Of a DNA stretch of 64,000 nucleotides, positions 36,884 to 48,748 are shown in pieces. The notes beneath the pieces were generated by a model that was given only the letters and a program-made list of their open reading frames with translations, did not search any database and was not told the origin of the DNA. The DNA is taken from assembly GCF_042754225.1 (NCBI RefSeq), contig NZ_JBHZAH010000002.1, positions 55,632 through 119,631 on the forward strand. The letters run 5' to 3'. How positions within the stretch are numbered: the first letter of the stretch is position 1; every line of letters begins with the position of its first letter. The stretch is from Rhodococcus_G sp042754225 (GTDB lineage Bacteria > Actinomycetota > Actinomycetes > Mycobacteriales > Mycobacteriaceae). The position numbers were made by a program, and so were the translations under genes.

Positions 36884-38311
36884 ATGATCGACGTGATCAT
36901 TGCCGGTGGCGGACCGACCGGCATGATGCTGGCGAGCGAACTGCGGCTGCACGGCGTCCACGTGCTCGTGCTGGACAGGGAGCCGGAGCCGACCAAGGTC
37001 GTCCGCTCGCTGGGCCTGCACGTGCGCAGCATCGAGGTGATGGACCAGCGCGGGCTGCTGGAACGCTTCCTCGCCCACGGCAAGCGGTACGAGGTGGGCG
37101 GGTTTTTCGCCGGCATCGACATGCCGTGGCCGGACCGGCTGGACACCGCGCACGGGTACGTCCTCGGCATCCCGCAGACCGTCACCGATCGCCTGCTGAC
37201 CGAGCACGCCACCGAGCTCGGTGCGGAGATCCGGCGCGGCTGCGAACTGGTCGGGCTGAGCCAGGACGGCGACGGCGTGACCGCCGAGCTGGCCGACGGG
37301 TCGCGGCTGCGCTCGCGCTGGCTCGTCGGCTGCGACGGCGGTCGCAGCACGGTACGCAAGCTGCTCGGCATCGGTTTCCCCGGCGAGCCCACCAGGGTCG
37401 AGACGCTGCTGGGCGAGATGGAGCTCACCGCGGCGCCGGAGGAGGTGGCGGCCGTGGTGTCCGAGGTCCGCAAGACCCAGAAGCGCTTCGGTGCGGGCCT
37501 CCTCGGGGACGGGGTGTATCGCGTCATCGTGCCCGCCGACGGGGTGGCGGAGGACCGCACGCTCCCGCCGACCCTCGAGGAGTTCACGCGGCAGCTGCGG
37601 GCGTTCGCGGGAACCGACTTCGGCGTGCACTCGCCGAGCTGGCTGTCCCGCTTCGGTGACGCCACACGGCTGGCCGAGCGCTACCGGACGGGCCGGGTGC
37701 TGCTCGCCGGCGACGCGGCGCACATCCATCCGCCGACCGGCGGCCAGGGGCTGAACCTCGGCATCCAGGATGCATTCAACCTGGGCTGGAAACTGGCTGC
37801 CGCGGTGGGCGACTGGGCGCCGGACGGCTTGCTGGACAGCTACGAGACCGAACGGCGCCCGGTGGCCGCCGCCGTGCTGGACAACACCCGCGCGCAGATG
37901 GAGCTGCTGTCCACCGAGCCGGGTCCCCAGGCGGTGCGCCGACTGCTGACGGAGCTGATGGACTTCGAGGACGTGAATCGGTACCTGATCGAGAAGATCA
38001 CCGCGATCGGGATCCGGTACGACTTCGGCGACGGGCACGATCTGCTCGGCCGGCGGCTGCGGGACGTGCGGCTCGGGCGGGGGCGCCTCTACGAGCTGAT
38101 GCGCGGTGGCCGCGGTCTGCTGCTCGACCAGACCGGCCGGCTGTCGGTGACGGGGTGGGCCGATCGGGTCGACCACGTCGTCGACGTCGGCGAGGAACTC
38201 GACGTGCCGGCAGCTCTGTTGCGGCCGGACGGCCACGTGGCGTGGGTCGGTGACGATCAGCGGGATCTGCTCGCCGCGCTGCCGACGTGGTTCGGTGCTG
38301 CCGTCGACTGA
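36884..38311 (+). CDS. rox: Rifampicin monooxygenase-like FAD enzyme (Rox/Iri type)
   Basis: Class A flavoprotein monooxygenase, 475 residues, normal for the group. FAD motif VIIAGGGPTGMMLASELRLHG (GxGxxG at 8-13), the DG motif RWLVGCDGGRSTVRKLLGIGFPG near 150, and the GD motif GRVLLAGDAAHIHPPTGG followed by QGLNLGIQDAFNLGWKLA near 275-300, plus a thioredoxin-like C-terminal part. The sequence, as I remember it, follows Nocardia RIFMO/Iri, which hydroxylates the rifamycin naphthoquinone and inactivates the drug. The element at 36807 supports that role. ATG start; the longer open frame upstream would include the inverted repeat. Other class A hydroxylases remain the alternative. Confidence 0.85.
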   Translation: MIDVIIAGGGPTGMMLASELRLHGVHVLVLDREPEPTKVVRSLGLHVRSIEVMDQRGLLERFLAHGKRYEVGGFFAGIDMPWPDRLDTAHGYVLGIPQTVTDRLLTEHATELGAEIRRGCELVGLSQDGDGVTAELADGSRLRSRWLVGCDGGRSTVRKLLGIGFPGEPTRVETLLGEMELTAAPEEVAAVVSEVRKTQKRFGAGLLGDGVYRVIVPADGVAEDRTLPPTLEEFTRQLRAFAGTDFGVHSPSWLSRFGDATRLAERYRTGRVLLAGDAAHIHPPTGGQGLNLGIQDAFNLGWKLAAAVGDWAPDGLLDSYETERRPVAAAVLDNTRAQMELLSTEPGPQAVRRLLTELMDFEDVNRYLIEKITAIGIRYDFGDGHDLLGRRLRDVRLGRGRLYELMRGGRGLLLDQTGRLSVTGWADRVDHVVDVGEELDVPAALLRPDGHVAWVGDDQRDLLAALPTWFGAAVD

Positions 38312-38444
38312 GCGAGCAGTTGTGGCGAGCACATCGTGACGGACTCGCCCGGAGCCGACGTCACGGGCGACGGGCACGTCCGCGGCGGAGTAACGTCCGA
38401 TTCGGGCGCTCGAAGCGAGGCACGCGTCATCGAGGTGACGGGCG

Positions 38445-39881
38445 ATGGACTGGTTTGCCACGGGAGGTAGCTGGCTCGGCCGCTGGCTCTTCACGGAGGG
38501 CCTGGCGGTGCTGTACGCGGTCGCATTCCTCTGTGCGGCGAACCAGTTTCGCGCGCTGCTCGGGACGAACGGCCTGCTCCCCATCCCCCGGTACCTCCGA
38601 GGCACGCGGTTCCGGCGGTCGCCCAGCCTCTTCCACCTGCACTACTCCGACCGATTCTTCGCCGCGGTCGCGTGGACCGGCGCCGGGTTGGCCGTCCTCA
38701 CGGCAGCGGGACTGACGGCGCGGCTTCCCCTCGGACTGTGCATGCTCGTGTGGTTCGCGATGTGGCTGCTGTACCTGTCGATCGTCAACGTCGGGCAGAG
38801 CTGGTACGCCTTCGGCTGGGAGTCGCTGCTGCTCGAGGCCGGGTTCCTCGCCGTCTTCCTGGGCAACTCGGCCACCGAGGCGCCGCTGGCGGTGATGATC
38901 GCGCTGCGGTGGCTGCTGTTCCGGCTCGAGTTCGGCGCCGGGCTGATCAAGATGCGCGGTGACCGCTGCTGGCGGAACCTGACCTGCCTCTACTACCACC
39001 ACGAGACGCAGCCCATGCCCGGACCGTTGAGCTGGTACTTCCACCACCTGCCCGGGCCTCTGCACCGGGTCGAGGCGGCGGGCAACCACGTGACCCAGTT
39101 GGTCGTGCCGTTCCTGTTGTTCGCGCCACAGCCGATCGCCGGGGCGGCGGCGGGCCTGATGATCGTGACCCAACTCTGGCTGGTCGCGAGCGGCAACTTC
39201 TCCTGGCTCAACTGGGTTGCCATCGTGCTGGCCACGTCGGTGCTGCCGGAGCCGTTCCTCGAACGAGTCCTGCCGGTGGCGGCGCCCGACACGTCGCCCG
39301 GGCCGCCCGCATTCGCCGTCTCGGTCGCGGCGCTCACCGTGGCGGTCGTGGTGCTCAGCTACTGGCCGGTGCGCAACCTGCTCGGGCGCCGGCAGTTGAT
39401 GAACGCGTCGTTCAACCGGTGGCACCTGGTCAACACGTACGGCGCGTTCGGCAGCATCACCCGGGTGCGGATGGAGGTCGTGATCGAGGGCACGACGGAC
39501 ACCGTTCCCGGTCCGCAATCACGGTGGCTGGAGTACGAATTCAAGGGCAAGCCGGGTGACCCGCGGCGTCGTCCGCGGCAGTTCGCCCCGTACCACCTGC
39601 GGTTGGACTGGCTGATGTGGTTCGCGGCGATCTCGCCGAGCTACGCGGACACCTGGTTCCTCGCGTTCGTCAGCAAACTGCTCGACAACGACCGCGCCAC
39701 ACTGAAGCTGCTGCGGCACAACCCGTTCGACGACGAACCGCCGACCTTCGTGCGCGCCCGCATGTACGAGTACCACTTCACGGACTGGCGCGCCCGGCGC
39801 GCCACCGGGGCCTGGTGGGAGCGGGAGTTGGTCTCCGAATTCCTCAGACCGGTCACCCTGGGCCGCGCCGAGCATCGCTGA
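38445..39881 (+). CDS. Lipase maturation factor family protein
   Basis: 478 residues with about eight to ten membrane segments (from LFTEGLAVLYAVAFLCAANQ to AVVVLSYWPVRNLL). Family marks: FHLHYSDRF, WLLYLSIVNVGQSWYAFGWESLLLEAGFLAVFLG, RLEFGAGLIKMRGD, CLYYHHETQPMPGPLSWYFH and the C-terminal soluble part LVNTYGAFGSITRVRMEVV, YEFKGKPGDPRRRPRQFAPYH and LRLDWLMWF. Human LMF1 is an ER chaperone for lipases; the bacterial homologues have no proven function. It stands between rox and the S4 gene. Confidence 0.93.
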   Translation: MDWFATGGSWLGRWLFTEGLAVLYAVAFLCAANQFRALLGTNGLLPIPRYLRGTRFRRSPSLFHLHYSDRFFAAVAWTGAGLAVLTAAGLTARLPLGLCMLVWFAMWLLYLSIVNVGQSWYAFGWESLLLEAGFLAVFLGNSATEAPLAVMIALRWLLFRLEFGAGLIKMRGDRCWRNLTCLYYHHETQPMPGPLSWYFHHLPGPLHRVEAAGNHVTQLVVPFLLFAPQPIAGAAAGLMIVTQLWLVASGNFSWLNWVAIVLATSVLPEPFLERVLPVAAPDTSPGPPAFAVSVAALTVAVVVLSYWPVRNLLGRRQLMNASFNRWHLVNTYGAFGSITRVRMEVVIEGTTDTVPGPQSRWLEYEFKGKPGDPRRRPRQFAPYHLRLDWLMWFAAISPSYADTWFLAFVSKLLDNDRATLKLLRHNPFDDEPPTFVRARMYEYHFTDWRARRATGAWWERELVSEFLRPVTLGRAEHR

Positions 39882-39907
39882 AACGGTCGGCCAGTAGGCT
39901 CGGGTAC

Positions 39908-40294
39908 GTGTCGACGGCAGAATCCTCGGGCGTCCGCCTGGACAGTTGGGTGTGGTCGGTCCGCCTCTTCAAGACCCGATCCGCGGCGGCGTCCGCGTGC
40001 CGGGCCGGTCACGTGCGCGTCAACGGGACGCCGGCAAAGCCCGCGCAACTCCTGCGGGTCGACGACGAGGTCCGCGTCCGCGTCGCCGGGACGGAGCGGA
40101 TCGTCGTCGTCGCCCGGCTGATCAGGAAACGGGTCGGGGCACCCGAGGCCGCGCTGTGCCTGATCGACCGGACTCCCCCGCCACCACCGCGCGAGGTACT
40201 GCTCGCTCTCCCACAACGAGACCGCGGTTCGGGCCGACCCACGAAACGTGAACGGCGCGAACTGAATCGGCTCCGAGGATTCAACGAAGACTAG
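39908..40294 (+). CDS. RNA-binding S4-domain protein, Hsp15-like
   Basis: 128 residues, GTG start 26 bases after the preceding stop. An S4 RNA-binding domain covers residues 8-70: VRLDSWVWSVRLFKTRSAA, CRAGHVRVNGTPAKPAQLLRVDDEVRV. The basic tail DRGSGRPTKRERRELNRLRGF is usual for HslR-type proteins; E. coli Hsp15 rescues stalled 50S subunits that carry a nascent chain. A similar ribosome-rescue role is a family-level inference. Confidence 0.9.
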   Translation: MSTAESSGVRLDSWVWSVRLFKTRSAAASACRAGHVRVNGTPAKPAQLLRVDDEVRVRVAGTERIVVVARLIRKRVGAPEAALCLIDRTPPPPPREVLLALPQRDRGSGRPTKRERRELNRLRGFNED

Positions 40295-40413
40295 CTAACC
40301 AAACTCGCAGACTTTGCTTGCTCATTCCCGGTGTCCGATCACGATCGCCGTGCCATGCTTCCCCGGATCCGGCGGCGCTCGCCTCGGATCCGGAGCGATG
40401 TGAGGGTGAATTG

Positions 40414-41295
40414 ATGGTCAGTCGGTTAGCGCGGCGCGGTGCGGTGCGGGTTCGTCGGTCGATGGGAATCGCGGCGGCGGTCGGGATGGCGGCAGTCGCG
40501 GCTCTCGGGACGGGCGCGGGCACCGCCGCAGCGGACGGTCTCGTTCTCGGATGTTCCACCACGAACGACCATTCGACGTGCAGGTACGACAGCATCGGCA
40601 CCGAGCAGGAGTACGTCCTCGTCGTGCCCGGCGGGGTGCGGTCGGTCACGGTGACCGCGGTCGGCGGAACCGGCGGCGGTCTGCAGGGTGGCCGCGGCGG
40701 GTCGGTGGTGACCGAGCTTCCCGTGACGCCAGGACAGAAGCTCTACCTCCTGGTCGACAGCGGCCGGGGCGGCGGACTCGCTGCGGGCGGCGGGTTCTCC
40801 TCCGTCGCAACGAAGTCGATCAAGAGCGACCGCCAGCAGGCACTGCTCTCGCGGTTGGTCGTCGCGCCGGGCGGCGGCGCAGGCAGCATCGCCGGCGCGG
40901 GTGGAGACGCGGCAACCCCCGCGCCCGGACCCGGTGGCGGCCAGGCGGGTTCGTCCGTCGCGGGTGGTGCCGCCGGCGTCGGCGGCGCGGGCGGTGTCCT
41001 CGGAGCCGGCGGGTTCGGCGGTCCGCTGGGCAGCGGTGGCGGCGGCGGATACTTCGGTGGTGGCGGCGGCAACCTCGGTGGTGGCGGCGGTTCCTTCCTG
41101 GTGCCGGCCGGCGGTACCAGTGCGCTGGCCGCCCGCGGGGCCTTCGCGAGCGTGCAGGTCGACATGGAGTCGGGAGTGGCGCAGTCGGGGAGCTCGGGCA
41201 GCGCGGAGGGCACCGGGAGTGCGGGCAGCTCGGGCGGCAGCGGCAGCGCGGGAAGCTCGGGCGGTAGTGGCAGTCTCGGAGGTCCCGCATCCTGA
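40414..41295 (+). CDS. Secreted glycine-rich protein, copy 1
   Basis: 293 residues from ATG 40414, preceded by GAGGGTGA. Signal peptide: RRGAVRVRRSMGIAAAVGMA and a hydrophobic core ending GTGAGTAAADG. Then a beta-rich region (YVLVVPGGVRSVTVTAVGG) and a long Gly/Ala/Ser-rich domain with GGGGYFGGGGGNLGGGGGSF near 215-235, resembling glycine-rich domains of PE_PGRS-like or receptor-tyrosine-kinase-like type. The last 35 residues are repeats of GSAGSSGGS. The following gene is a paralogue; the pair arose by tandem duplication. Likely cell-wall or extracellular; function unknown. Confidence 0.85.
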   Translation: MVSRLARRGAVRVRRSMGIAAAVGMAAVAALGTGAGTAAADGLVLGCSTTNDHSTCRYDSIGTEQEYVLVVPGGVRSVTVTAVGGTGGGLQGGRGGSVVTELPVTPGQKLYLLVDSGRGGGLAAGGGFSSVATKSIKSDRQQALLSRLVVAPGGGAGSIAGAGGDAATPAPGPGGGQAGSSVAGGAAGVGGAGGVLGAGGFGGPLGSGGGGGYFGGGGGNLGGGGGSFLVPAGGTSALAARGAFASVQVDMESGVAQSGSSGSAEGTGSAGSSGGSGSAGSSGGSGSLGGPAS

Positions 41296-41329
41296 GGATG
41301 TGAGACCGCGGCGATACAGGTAGCTCAAT

Positions 41330-41345
41330 GTACCCATATGGGCAC
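41330..41345. promoter_or_regulatory. Near-palindrome between the glycine-rich paralogues
   Basis: GTACCCATATGGGCAC is palindromic in 14 of 16 bases. It lies 70-90 bases before the second glycine-rich gene, in its only intergenic space, and could be an operator. No known regulator is implied. Confidence 0.3.
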
Positions 41346-41417
41346 GGTGAACATGGCATGCTTCCAGCGGCCGGTGGTGACCGCCCCGGATCCAATGAGA
41401 CTCTGCGAGGTTGGTTG

Positions 41418-42275
41418 ATGCAAGGGCGTAGGAAGTCGGCAGGCTCGACACGGGTGCGACGCACGGTCGGATTTGCCGCGACGGTGGGCATGACGGCAGC
41501 CGTTGCGGCTGCGATGACCGGCGGGGCGGGAGTCGCATCGGCCAATCAGATCGCGGGCTGCACCCAGGCGGGACTCCTCGTCAACTGCAAGTTCAACATC
41601 AAGGGTGAGTACGCCTTCGACATCCCGGCCGGTGTGACCTCGATCAAGGTGACCGCGACCGGTGAGAGCGGAAAGTCCGGCGTCGGCTACGGCGGACTCG
41701 GCGGTCTCGTCACCGCCGACGTGCCCGTCAAGCCCGGATCGAAGCTCTACGTCAACGTGGGTCAGGCCGGCGGCACGGGCGTGACCAGCGGCGGCGGCTT
41801 CTCCGGAGTCGGCACCGAGTCGATCAAGACGGACCGGGACAAGGGCATGCAGGCGAGCCTGCTGATCGCTCCCGGCGGTGGCGGCGGCAGCCTCGGCCCC
41901 GGCGGTGACGCGGGCAAGGACGCCGCGGGTGCCGCGGGCGGCAAGGCGGGCACCGCGACCGCAGGCGGCGCCGGCGGTTCCGGTTCGCCCGCCGGCGGTG
42001 CCGGTGTGCGCGGGACCGGTGGCACGGGTGTGGACACCGGTGCCGGCGGCGGCGCGGGCTACTTCGGTGGCGGCGGCGGTGCCCTGGCCGGCGGCGGCGG
42101 CGGCGGATCGTTCCTGATCCCCGAGGGCGGCACGGACCGCCTCGCCGCACGGGACGACGAGGCCAAGGTGCTGATCCAGTTCACCTCGCTGGCCCCGATC
42201 ATCCCGATTCCGGGACTCGGAGACCTCGCCGGCAGCTCGGACCTGAGCGGCCTGCCGTCGCTCGGCTCCAGCTGA
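41418..42275 (+). CDS. Secreted glycine-rich protein, copy 2
   Basis: 285 residues from ATG 41418 behind GCGAGG. Signal peptide RRTVGFAATVGMTAAVAAAM with a cut expected after GVASA. The mature part keeps the same plan as copy 1: ADVPVKPGSKLYVNVGQAGG (compare TELPVTPGQKLYLLVDSGRG), GGGFSGVGTESIKTDRDKG (compare GGGFSSVATKSIKSDRQQA), a Gly-rich block with GGGAGYFGGGGGALAGGGGG and the closing FLIPEGGTDRLAARDDEAKV. The C-terminus differs: instead of Gly-Ser repeats there is PIIPIPGLGDLAGSSDLSGL. Function unknown. Followed by a strong terminator. Confidence 0.85.
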   Translation: MQGRRKSAGSTRVRRTVGFAATVGMTAAVAAAMTGGAGVASANQIAGCTQAGLLVNCKFNIKGEYAFDIPAGVTSIKVTATGESGKSGVGYGGLGGLVTADVPVKPGSKLYVNVGQAGGTGVTSGGGFSGVGTESIKTDRDKGMQASLLIAPGGGGGSLGPGGDAGKDAAGAAGGKAGTATAGGAGGSGSPAGGAGVRGTGGTGVDTGAGGGAGYFGGGGGALAGGGGGGSFLIPEGGTDRLAARDDEAKVLIQFTSLAPIIPIPGLGDLAGSSDLSGLPSLGSS

Positions 42276-42298
42276 GCTGTACAGCCGAACCGAACACA

Positions 42299-42335
42299 CG
42301 AGGCCCGTACCGATATCTCGTCGGTACGGGCCTCG
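42299..42335. terminator. Bidirectional terminator
   Basis: Perfect 15-base arms (CGAGGCCCGTACCGA at 42299-42313 and complement at 42321-42335) with loop TATCTCG, between the convergent glycine-rich gene and the Rv2061c-like gene. Confidence 0.88.
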
Positions 42336-42349
42336 TCTCGTGTTTGCGA

Positions 42350-42730
42350 TCAGGCGGCGGTGATCGCCAGGCCGATCGTGCCGCTCTTGCCTCGGCGCAG
42401 CAGGCTGCCCTTCATCGTGAGCCAGCCCAACAGTCCGTACTTGCGGGCGATCGCGTCGCGGGCGTGATCGGTGGCACCCGCGTCGAGCAGGACGGCGGTC
42501 GCGTCGACGGCGTCGCCCTTCTGGTTCCCGCGGACGTCGCAGGCCGCGACCGTCACCCGTGGGGAACGCCGGATCCGCTTCACCTTCCACGAGTCGGTGA
42601 CCGTCCACATCAGCAGACGGTCCCCGTCGAGTGCGGCCCACAGTGGGGTGGGGACTCCGGTGCCGTCCTTCCGGAAGGTGGTCAGCAGGACGTACTTTGC
42701 GGCGCCTATGTCGCGCAACGAGGTGGCCAT
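42350..42730 (-). CDS. PPOX-class F420-dependent enzyme, Rv2061c family
   Basis: 126 residues, split-barrel flavin/deazaflavin fold: KYVLLTTFRKDGTGVPTPLWAALDGDRLLMWTVTDSWKVKRIRRSPRVTVAACDVRGN, then DHARDAIARKYGLLGWL and the closing SGTIGLAI. The length and motifs are those of the Rv2061-type family of probable F420-dependent enzymes. In M. tuberculosis this gene neighbours cobN (Rv2062c); here a decayed lipase gene lies between. Whether it has any part in corrin chemistry is unknown. ATG start. Confidence 0.88.
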   Translation of the reverse strand: MATSLRDIGAAKYVLLTTFRKDGTGVPTPLWAALDGDRLLMWTVTDSWKVKRIRRSPRVTVAACDVRGNQKGDAVDATAVLLDAGATDHARDAIARKYGLLGWLTMKGSLLRRGKSGTIGLAITAA

Positions 42731-42747
42731 GACGGACAGGATACGAG

Positions 42748-43103
42748 TCAGCGGCCCGTGCAGGGATCACCTCGGTACGACGGATCCAACGCGGTCTTGA
42801 CGATGTGCCCGACGGTCGGCGACGTCGGCAGCGTGCCGTGATCGAAAAGGTCGCCGGCACACAGGTCCTGAATCCAGACGTTGTTCACGGACGCACCGGG
42901 ACCCGCGGTCAGGAAGGTCGCCTCGGGTGGGGTCGAGACCGTGTCCTTGCGGCTGGCCGCGACGGCGTAGGCGATACCCGGCACGGTGTCTCCCCAGTCG
43001 TTCACCGCGGTGACCACGGGGCCGCCGCGCCGACCCTCAGCGCGGCGACGGCCGCGACTAGGGTCCCGGCACGGAGGGCCCTACGTTCGCGTGTGCTTGC
43101 CAT
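42748..43103 (-). pseudogene. Secreted lipase/esterase pseudogene with large internal deletion
   Basis: From the ATG at 43103 a normal-looking signal peptide is encoded (MASTRERRALRAGTLVAAVA, then ALRVGAAAP) and then stops at TGA within a few codons. In the next frame, from 43017 to 42748, the C-terminal end of a class-2 type secreted lipase continues: VTAVNDWGDTVPGIAYAVAAS, TFLTAGPG, NNVWIQDLCAGDLFDH and a final Cys. The catalytic middle of some 180-200 residues is absent and the join is out of frame. So the ends of one gene remain after a deletion. It lies between cobN and the Rv2061c-like gene. Confidence 0.7.
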
Positions 43104-43153
43104 GCCCGCGACCGTAATAGTCCGAATGGTCTGTTATGCCGGCGTCGGGCCGG

Positions 43154-46756
<3,603 letters not shown>

Positions 46757-46800
46757 GGTGAGGCCTCCTCGGGGTTTCGCGCCCCATACGGTTCGGGACG

Positions 46801-46915
46801 GCAGCGGCGGAGGGTCTGGCTCCCCGTGCCCGCAGCGGCGGGCGGTCGGGTGACAGTGGCGCGACCGCACCGGACTTCCACCGGTTTCCTCTCGAGCTGC
46901 CGCAAGCGCCGCTGA
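46801..46915 (-). promoter_or_regulatory. Cobalamin riboswitch upstream of cobN
   Basis: Read on the minus strand, the leader holds GGTGGAAGTCCGGT, CGCGCCACTGT and GGGGAGCCAGACCC, the conserved core of B12 riboswitches including the B12 box, enclosed by a P1 stem (CAGCGGCG at 46914-46907 pairing with CGCCGCTG at 46809-46802). It ends some 45 bases before the cobN GTG, in the right place to hide the ribosome site when adenosylcobalamin binds. Confidence 0.88.
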
Positions 46916-46947
46916 TGCTACCGGTGCCGCGACGTAGCCTGGAGACG

Positions 46948-48102
46948 ATGTCCGCAGAACCGAACACACCCGACCGTTCCCGCCCCGACGCGTGCCCCGG
47001 CGCCCTCGCCGTGCACCAGGCCGCCGACGGCGCGTTGTCCCGTGTGCGCCTGCCCGGCGGGTTCCTCGCGCCCGGTCAACTGCAGTCCCTGGCGGAGGCC
47101 GCCGACGACCTCGGCAACGGCGAGCTCGAGCTGACCTCCCGCGGCAACGTCCAGTTCCGCGCGGTGACCGACCCGCAGGCGCTCGCCGGCCGGCTCGCCA
47201 CGGCCGGCCTGCTGCCCTCGCCGACGCACGAGCGGGTCCGCAACATCGTCGCCACTCCCCTGTCGGGCCGCATCGGCGGACTGGTCGACGTCCGGGACTG
47301 GGTGCGCGGGCTCGACCGCGGCCTGTGCGCGGACCCGGCCCTCGCCGACCTGCCGGGGCGAGTGCTGTTCAGCCTCGACGACGGTCGCGGCGACGTCTCC
47401 GGCCTGTCCGCGGACCTCGGCCTGCACGCCGTCTCCGCGGACCGGGTGGCGCTGGTGCTGGCAGGGCGCGACAGCGGCGTCCGGATCGACGCGGCCGACG
47501 GTGTCGGGGCGCTGCTGGCGGCCGCGCGCGCCCTGCTCGAGATCCGCGACCGCCAGTGGCGACTGCACGAGATCGACGGCGGCCCCGAGCGTGTCCTGGA
47601 CCGGCTCGGGCTCCGCCCGGAACAGGACCCCGTCACGCTGTCGGCGCCCGACGCGGGCCCGGTCGGCTGGCTCGACCACGGTGACGGCGCCGTCACCCTC
47701 GCCGCCGGCGTCCGGTTCGGCACCCTGCCGACTCGGACGGCACAGTTCCTCGCCGCGGTGGAGAAGCCGATCGTGGTGACGCCGTGGAAGTCCGTGCTGC
47801 TGTGCGACCTGGACGAATGGACGGCCGAACAGGTGGTCCGGGTGCTCGCCCCGATGGGACTGATCTTCGACGCGAACTCGCCGTGGCTGGAGGTCAGCGC
47901 CTGCACCGGGCGCCCCGGATGCGCCAAGTCGCTGGCCGACGTGCGCACCGACGCGAGTGCAGCCGTCGACTCCGGGGAACTGCCCGCGCAGGGGCGTCAA
48001 CACTGGTCCGGTTGCGAGCGGCGGTGCGGGCGCCCGCGCGGCGAGGTGACCGATGTGGTGGCCACGGGCGAGGGTTACCGGGTGGAACAGGGTCACGGCT
48101 GA
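46948..48102 (+). CDS. cobG: Precorrin-3B synthase CobG
   Basis: Oxygen-dependent siroheme/nitrite-reductase-like enzyme that makes precorrin-3B, the step preparing ring contraction in the aerobic pathway. 384 residues. N-terminal ferredoxin-like half (DACPGALAVHQAADGALSRVRLPGG, ELELTSRGNVQFRAV) and a C-terminal half with four cysteines for a 4Fe-4S cluster, VSACTGRPGCAKS and WSGCERRCGRPRG. ATG 46948 has GGAG before it. First of the plus-strand cobG-cobH-cobIJ run; 19 bases to cobH. Confidence 0.94.
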   Translation: MSAEPNTPDRSRPDACPGALAVHQAADGALSRVRLPGGFLAPGQLQSLAEAADDLGNGELELTSRGNVQFRAVTDPQALAGRLATAGLLPSPTHERVRNIVATPLSGRIGGLVDVRDWVRGLDRGLCADPALADLPGRVLFSLDDGRGDVSGLSADLGLHAVSADRVALVLAGRDSGVRIDAADGVGALLAAARALLEIRDRQWRLHEIDGGPERVLDRLGLRPEQDPVTLSAPDAGPVGWLDHGDGAVTLAAGVRFGTLPTRTAQFLAAVEKPIVVTPWKSVLLCDLDEWTAEQVVRVLAPMGLIFDANSPWLEVSACTGRPGCAKSLADVRTDASAAVDSGELPAQGRQHWSGCERRCGRPRGEVTDVVATGEGYRVEQGHG

Positions 48103-48121
48103 CCCCACTATCGTGGTGGCC

Positions 48122-48748
48122 ATGACCGACTACATCCGCGACGGAGCCGAGATCTACCGTCAGTCCTTTGCCACGATCCGCGCGGAGGCCGATCTGTCCC
48201 GGTTCCCGGCGGACGTGTCGCAGACGGTAGTGCGGATGATCCACGCGTGCGGTCAGGTCGACCTGGTCGACGACGTGGCGTTCAGCCCCGGCGTGGTGTC
48301 GGCGGCGCGCTCCGCGCTGCGCTCGGGTGCGCCGATCTTCTGCGACGCGACGATGGTCGCGTCGGGCGTCACGCGTCGGCGCCTGCCCGCGAACAACGAC
48401 GTCGTCTGCCTGCTCGGTGACCCCCGCGTGCCGGTGATCGCGGAGAAGCTCGAGAACACCCGGTCCGCCGCCGCACTCGAGCTGTGGGGCCCGAAGCTGG
48501 AGGGCGCGGTGGTCGCGATCGGCAATGCGCCGACCGCACTGTTCCACCTGCTGGACATGATCGACCAGGGCGCGCCGAAGCCGGCGGCGATCGTCGGCTG
48601 CCCGGTCGGGTTCATCGGTGCGGCCGAGTCCAAGGAGGACCTGATCGCGCGCGCAGGCGACATCGACTTCCTGGTGGTCCGCGGCAGGCGCGGCGGCAGC
48701 GCCATCACCGCGGCCGCCCTCAACGCCATCGCCAGCGAGGTCGAGTGA
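48122..48748 (+). CDS. cobH: Precorrin-8X methylmutase CobH
   Basis: Moves the methyl group from C-11 to C-12 to give hydrogenobyrinic acid. 208 residues, normal length. The catalytic His is His41 in VRMIHACGQVDLVDDV; the substrate-binding glycine-rich segments GAPIFCDATMVASGVTRRRLPANND and IVGCPVGFIGAAESKEDL are intact. ATG 48122. Its TGA overlaps the cobIJ ATG by one base. Confidence 0.97.
   Translation: MTDYIRDGAEIYRQSFATIRAEADLSRFPADVSQTVVRMIHACGQVDLVDDVAFSPGVVSAARSALRSGAPIFCDATMVASGVTRRRLPANNDVVCLLGDPRVPVIAEKLENTRSAAALELWGPKLEGAVVAIGNAPTALFHLLDMIDQGAPKPAAIVGCPVGFIGAAESKEDLIARAGDIDFLVVRGRRGGSAITAAALNAIASEVE

Noticed and set aside
46757..46969. N-terminal extension of cobN
   Set aside because: The extended frame crosses the cobalamin riboswitch, and GTG 46756 has the ribosome site and the family start.
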